A stretch of 64,000 bases of DNA from Elizabethkingia occulta (GTDB lineage: Bacteria > Bacteroidota > Bacteroidia > Flavobacteriales > Weeksellaceae), in assembly GCF_002023715.1 (NCBI RefSeq), contig NZ_MAHX01000015.1, positions 62,001-126,000 on the forward strand, given 5' to 3'. The position numbers and the translations under genes were made by a program. Positions 62,672-64,000 of the stretch are shown here, piece after piece. The notes under the pieces were generated by a model. It made no database searches, was not told the origin of the DNA, and was given only the letters and a program-made list of their open reading frames with translations. How positions within the stretch are numbered: position 1 is the stretch's first letter; each line of letters starts with the position of its first letter.

Positions 62672-63973
62672 ATGCTTACAACAGAACAAATTGAGAATAA
62701 GTTGCTGGAAGCTGATAAAGCTTTTGGAGAATGGAGAAAGGTAACTTTTGAGGAAAAGCAGGAATTGTTGGCGAAAGCAGCACAGCTGCTGTTAGATAAA
62801 TCCGAAGAATACGGAAAGATCATCACACGTGAGATGAATAAGCCTATTTCTCAGTCTATAGCTGAGATTGAGAAATGTGCTTTGATGATGAATTATTATG
62901 CGAAAGCAGAGAATATATTAAAGCCGGAAGAAGTAAAGACTAAATTCAATGTGTGTGAAGTTCATCATACACCAATGGGAGTTATACTTGGTGTAATGCC
63001 ATGGAATTATCCTTTCTGGCAGGTGCTTCGTTTCGCTGTTCCGGCATTACTGGCAGGGAATACAGTCGTGGTAAAACATGCTTCGATCTGTTTTGAAAGC
63101 GGAAATACTATAGAAAAAATACTAACAGAAGCAGGATTTCCTAAAGGAGTATTCCTGAATCTGGAAGCTGGACATAAAGAAATTAAGGGGATTATAGAGA
63201 ACCCTGTGGTACAAGGGGTAAGCCTTACCGGAAGTGAACCTGCCGGAGCATCTGTTGCGTCTATTGCAGGTACAAATATTAAAAAATCAGTTTTAGAACT
63301 GGGCGGAAGCGATGCTTTTATTATTCTTGAAGATGCTGATTTCGATAAAGCAGCAAGAGTAGGAGCGGAGTCAAGGCTTCAGAATTGCGGACAAACTTGT
63401 GTAGCCGCAAAAAGATTTATTATCCATCAGAATGCTGAAAACGAATTCCTTCCTAAATTTATTGAAGAATTCAAAAAATATGTTCCGGGAGATCCTAACG
63501 ATAAAGAAACTAAACTTTCTGCAATGGCCCGTAAAGATTTAGCCGATGATTTGGAAGCTCAATATAAAAAGGCACTGGATAATGGAGCTGAACCAATAGT
63601 TCCATTAGAGAGAATCTCGGATATTGTTTTTAAACCAGGCTTGATGAGAGTGAATGAAGGCAATCCTATTCTTGAAGAGGAGCTTTTTGGCCCCCTAGGA
63701 ATGGTATTAATCGGAAAGAGCGATGACGACTGTTTACAGCTGGCAAATAATACAAGGTTTGGATTGGGGAACTCAATCTGGACAAGGAATAAAGAGAAAG
63801 CTTTCTTTTTTGCTGAAAATCTGGAATCCGGAGCTGTAGGTGTTAATGAAATGACTAAATCTATGCCTGATATGCCTTTGGGAGGCGCTAAGCGTTCAGG
63901 ATATGGTACAGAGTTATCCTTATTTGCGCTAAAAGAATTTACAATTCCTAAAAGTATTATAGGAACACTTTAA
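62672..63973 (+). CDS. NAD(P)-dependent aldehyde dehydrogenase (succinate-semialdehyde dehydrogenase-like)
   Basis: Aldehyde dehydrogenase superfamily member of 433 residues, in the short class (450-460 typical) used as succinate-semialdehyde dehydrogenases. Cofactor region GVILGVMPWNYPFWQVLR (about 106-123), catalytic Glu in LELGG (about 212), nucleophile Cys in NCGQTCVAAKRF (about 243), and EELFGPLG near 336. It begins 19 nt after hutG. Not a canonical hut enzyme, so its pairing with the hut genes may be metabolic (glutamate/GABA end) or merely positional. Confidence 0.87.
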   Translation: MLTTEQIENKLLEADKAFGEWRKVTFEEKQELLAKAAQLLLDKSEEYGKIITREMNKPISQSIAEIEKCALMMNYYAKAENILKPEEVKTKFNVCEVHHTPMGVILGVMPWNYPFWQVLRFAVPALLAGNTVVVKHASICFESGNTIEKILTEAGFPKGVFLNLEAGHKEIKGIIENPVVQGVSLTGSEPAGASVASIAGTNIKKSVLELGGSDAFIILEDADFDKAARVGAESRLQNCGQTCVAAKRFIIHQNAENEFLPKFIEEFKKYVPGDPNDKETKLSAMARKDLADDLEAQYKKALDNGAEPIVPLERISDIVFKPGLMRVNEGNPILEEELFGPLGMVLIGKSDDDCLQLANNTRFGLGNSIWTRNKEKAFFFAENLESGAVGVNEMTKSMPDMPLGGAKRSGYGTELSLFALKEFTIPKSIIGTL

Positions 63974-63982
63974 TAAAAAAAA

Positions 63983-64000
63983 CCGACAGTCAGCTGTCGG
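63983..64000 (+). terminator. Terminator hairpin at the right edge (cut)
   Basis: CCGACAG (63984-63990) pairs with CTGTCGG (63994-64000) immediately after the aldehyde dehydrogenase stop; the T tail lies outside the window. Confidence 0.7.

Overview
This 64 kb window is a contiguous, gene-dense stretch of chromosome from a member of the Bacteroidota, most likely the family Weeksellaceae (Elizabethkingia/Chryseobacterium type). The grounds are an AT-rich composition, promoter boxes of the Bacteroidota type (TTTG, about 19 nt, TAnnTTTG) instead of -35/-10 hexamers, no Shine-Dalgarno pattern, and gene families typical of the phylum: SusC/SusD, Oar-like TonB receptor, single-subunit SdhC, long NusB, DUF3276, DUF2480, DUF6452, DUF6048, and bacillithiol BshB1. 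No phage, insertion sequence, transposase or CRISPR array is visible. All genes look intact except the two affected by window edges (pdxA at the left, the final terminator at the right).

Layout. 0-3.2 kb: partial pdxA diverging from ribE, then an NtrY-like histidine kinase and trmN6. 3.2-10.3 kb: ftsE, rpmH (a short gene with a clear promoter), a DHH phosphoesterase, an Oar-like outer membrane receptor, an unknown secreted protein and an alpha/beta hydrolase. 10.4-20.3 kb: dsbD-tilS, diverging from an O-methyltransferase, NlpC/P60, NTF2-like and waaA series, then a lipocalin-like lipoprotein and leuS. 20.3-27.4 kb: an energy-transduction block (exbB, two exbD, tonB), a PstS-like lipoprotein and a TPR protein, then bshB1 and tRNA-His. 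27.5-34.1 kb: an OmpR/histidine kinase pair directly followed by a SusC/SusD pair. 34.1-41.1 kb: DUF3276, an MsbA-like ABC exporter, nusB-DUF1573-yajC, pyrD and aspS.

41.2-46.7 kb: an S41 protease with an N-terminal jelly-roll-like region; a small XRE regulator with two DUF2975 membrane proteins behind an inverted repeat that looks like an operator; DUF937, DUF2480 and lpxB. 46.8-52.2 kb: comEC and the sdhCAB operon. 52.3-57.0 kb: a small peptide with a double-glycine leader (the best candidate here for an uncharacterised secreted peptide), a thioredoxin-fold lipoprotein that lacks its redox cysteines, rlmD and two lineage-specific envelope proteins. 57.1-64 kb: coaE, an MBL hydrolase, a PaiB-like flavoprotein and ruvB on the minus strand; hutI, hutG and an aldehyde dehydrogenase on the plus strand.

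Most of the window is housekeeping: cofactors, translation, LPS/Kdo assembly, respiration and DNA repair. The accessory signals are the envelope nutrient-uptake machinery (ExbBD/TonB powering SusC and the Oar-like receptor), the two-component system beside SusCD, the XRE/DUF2975 module and the double-glycine peptide. Coordinates were counted by hand, and family calls rest on motifs and remembered family features, not on database searches.
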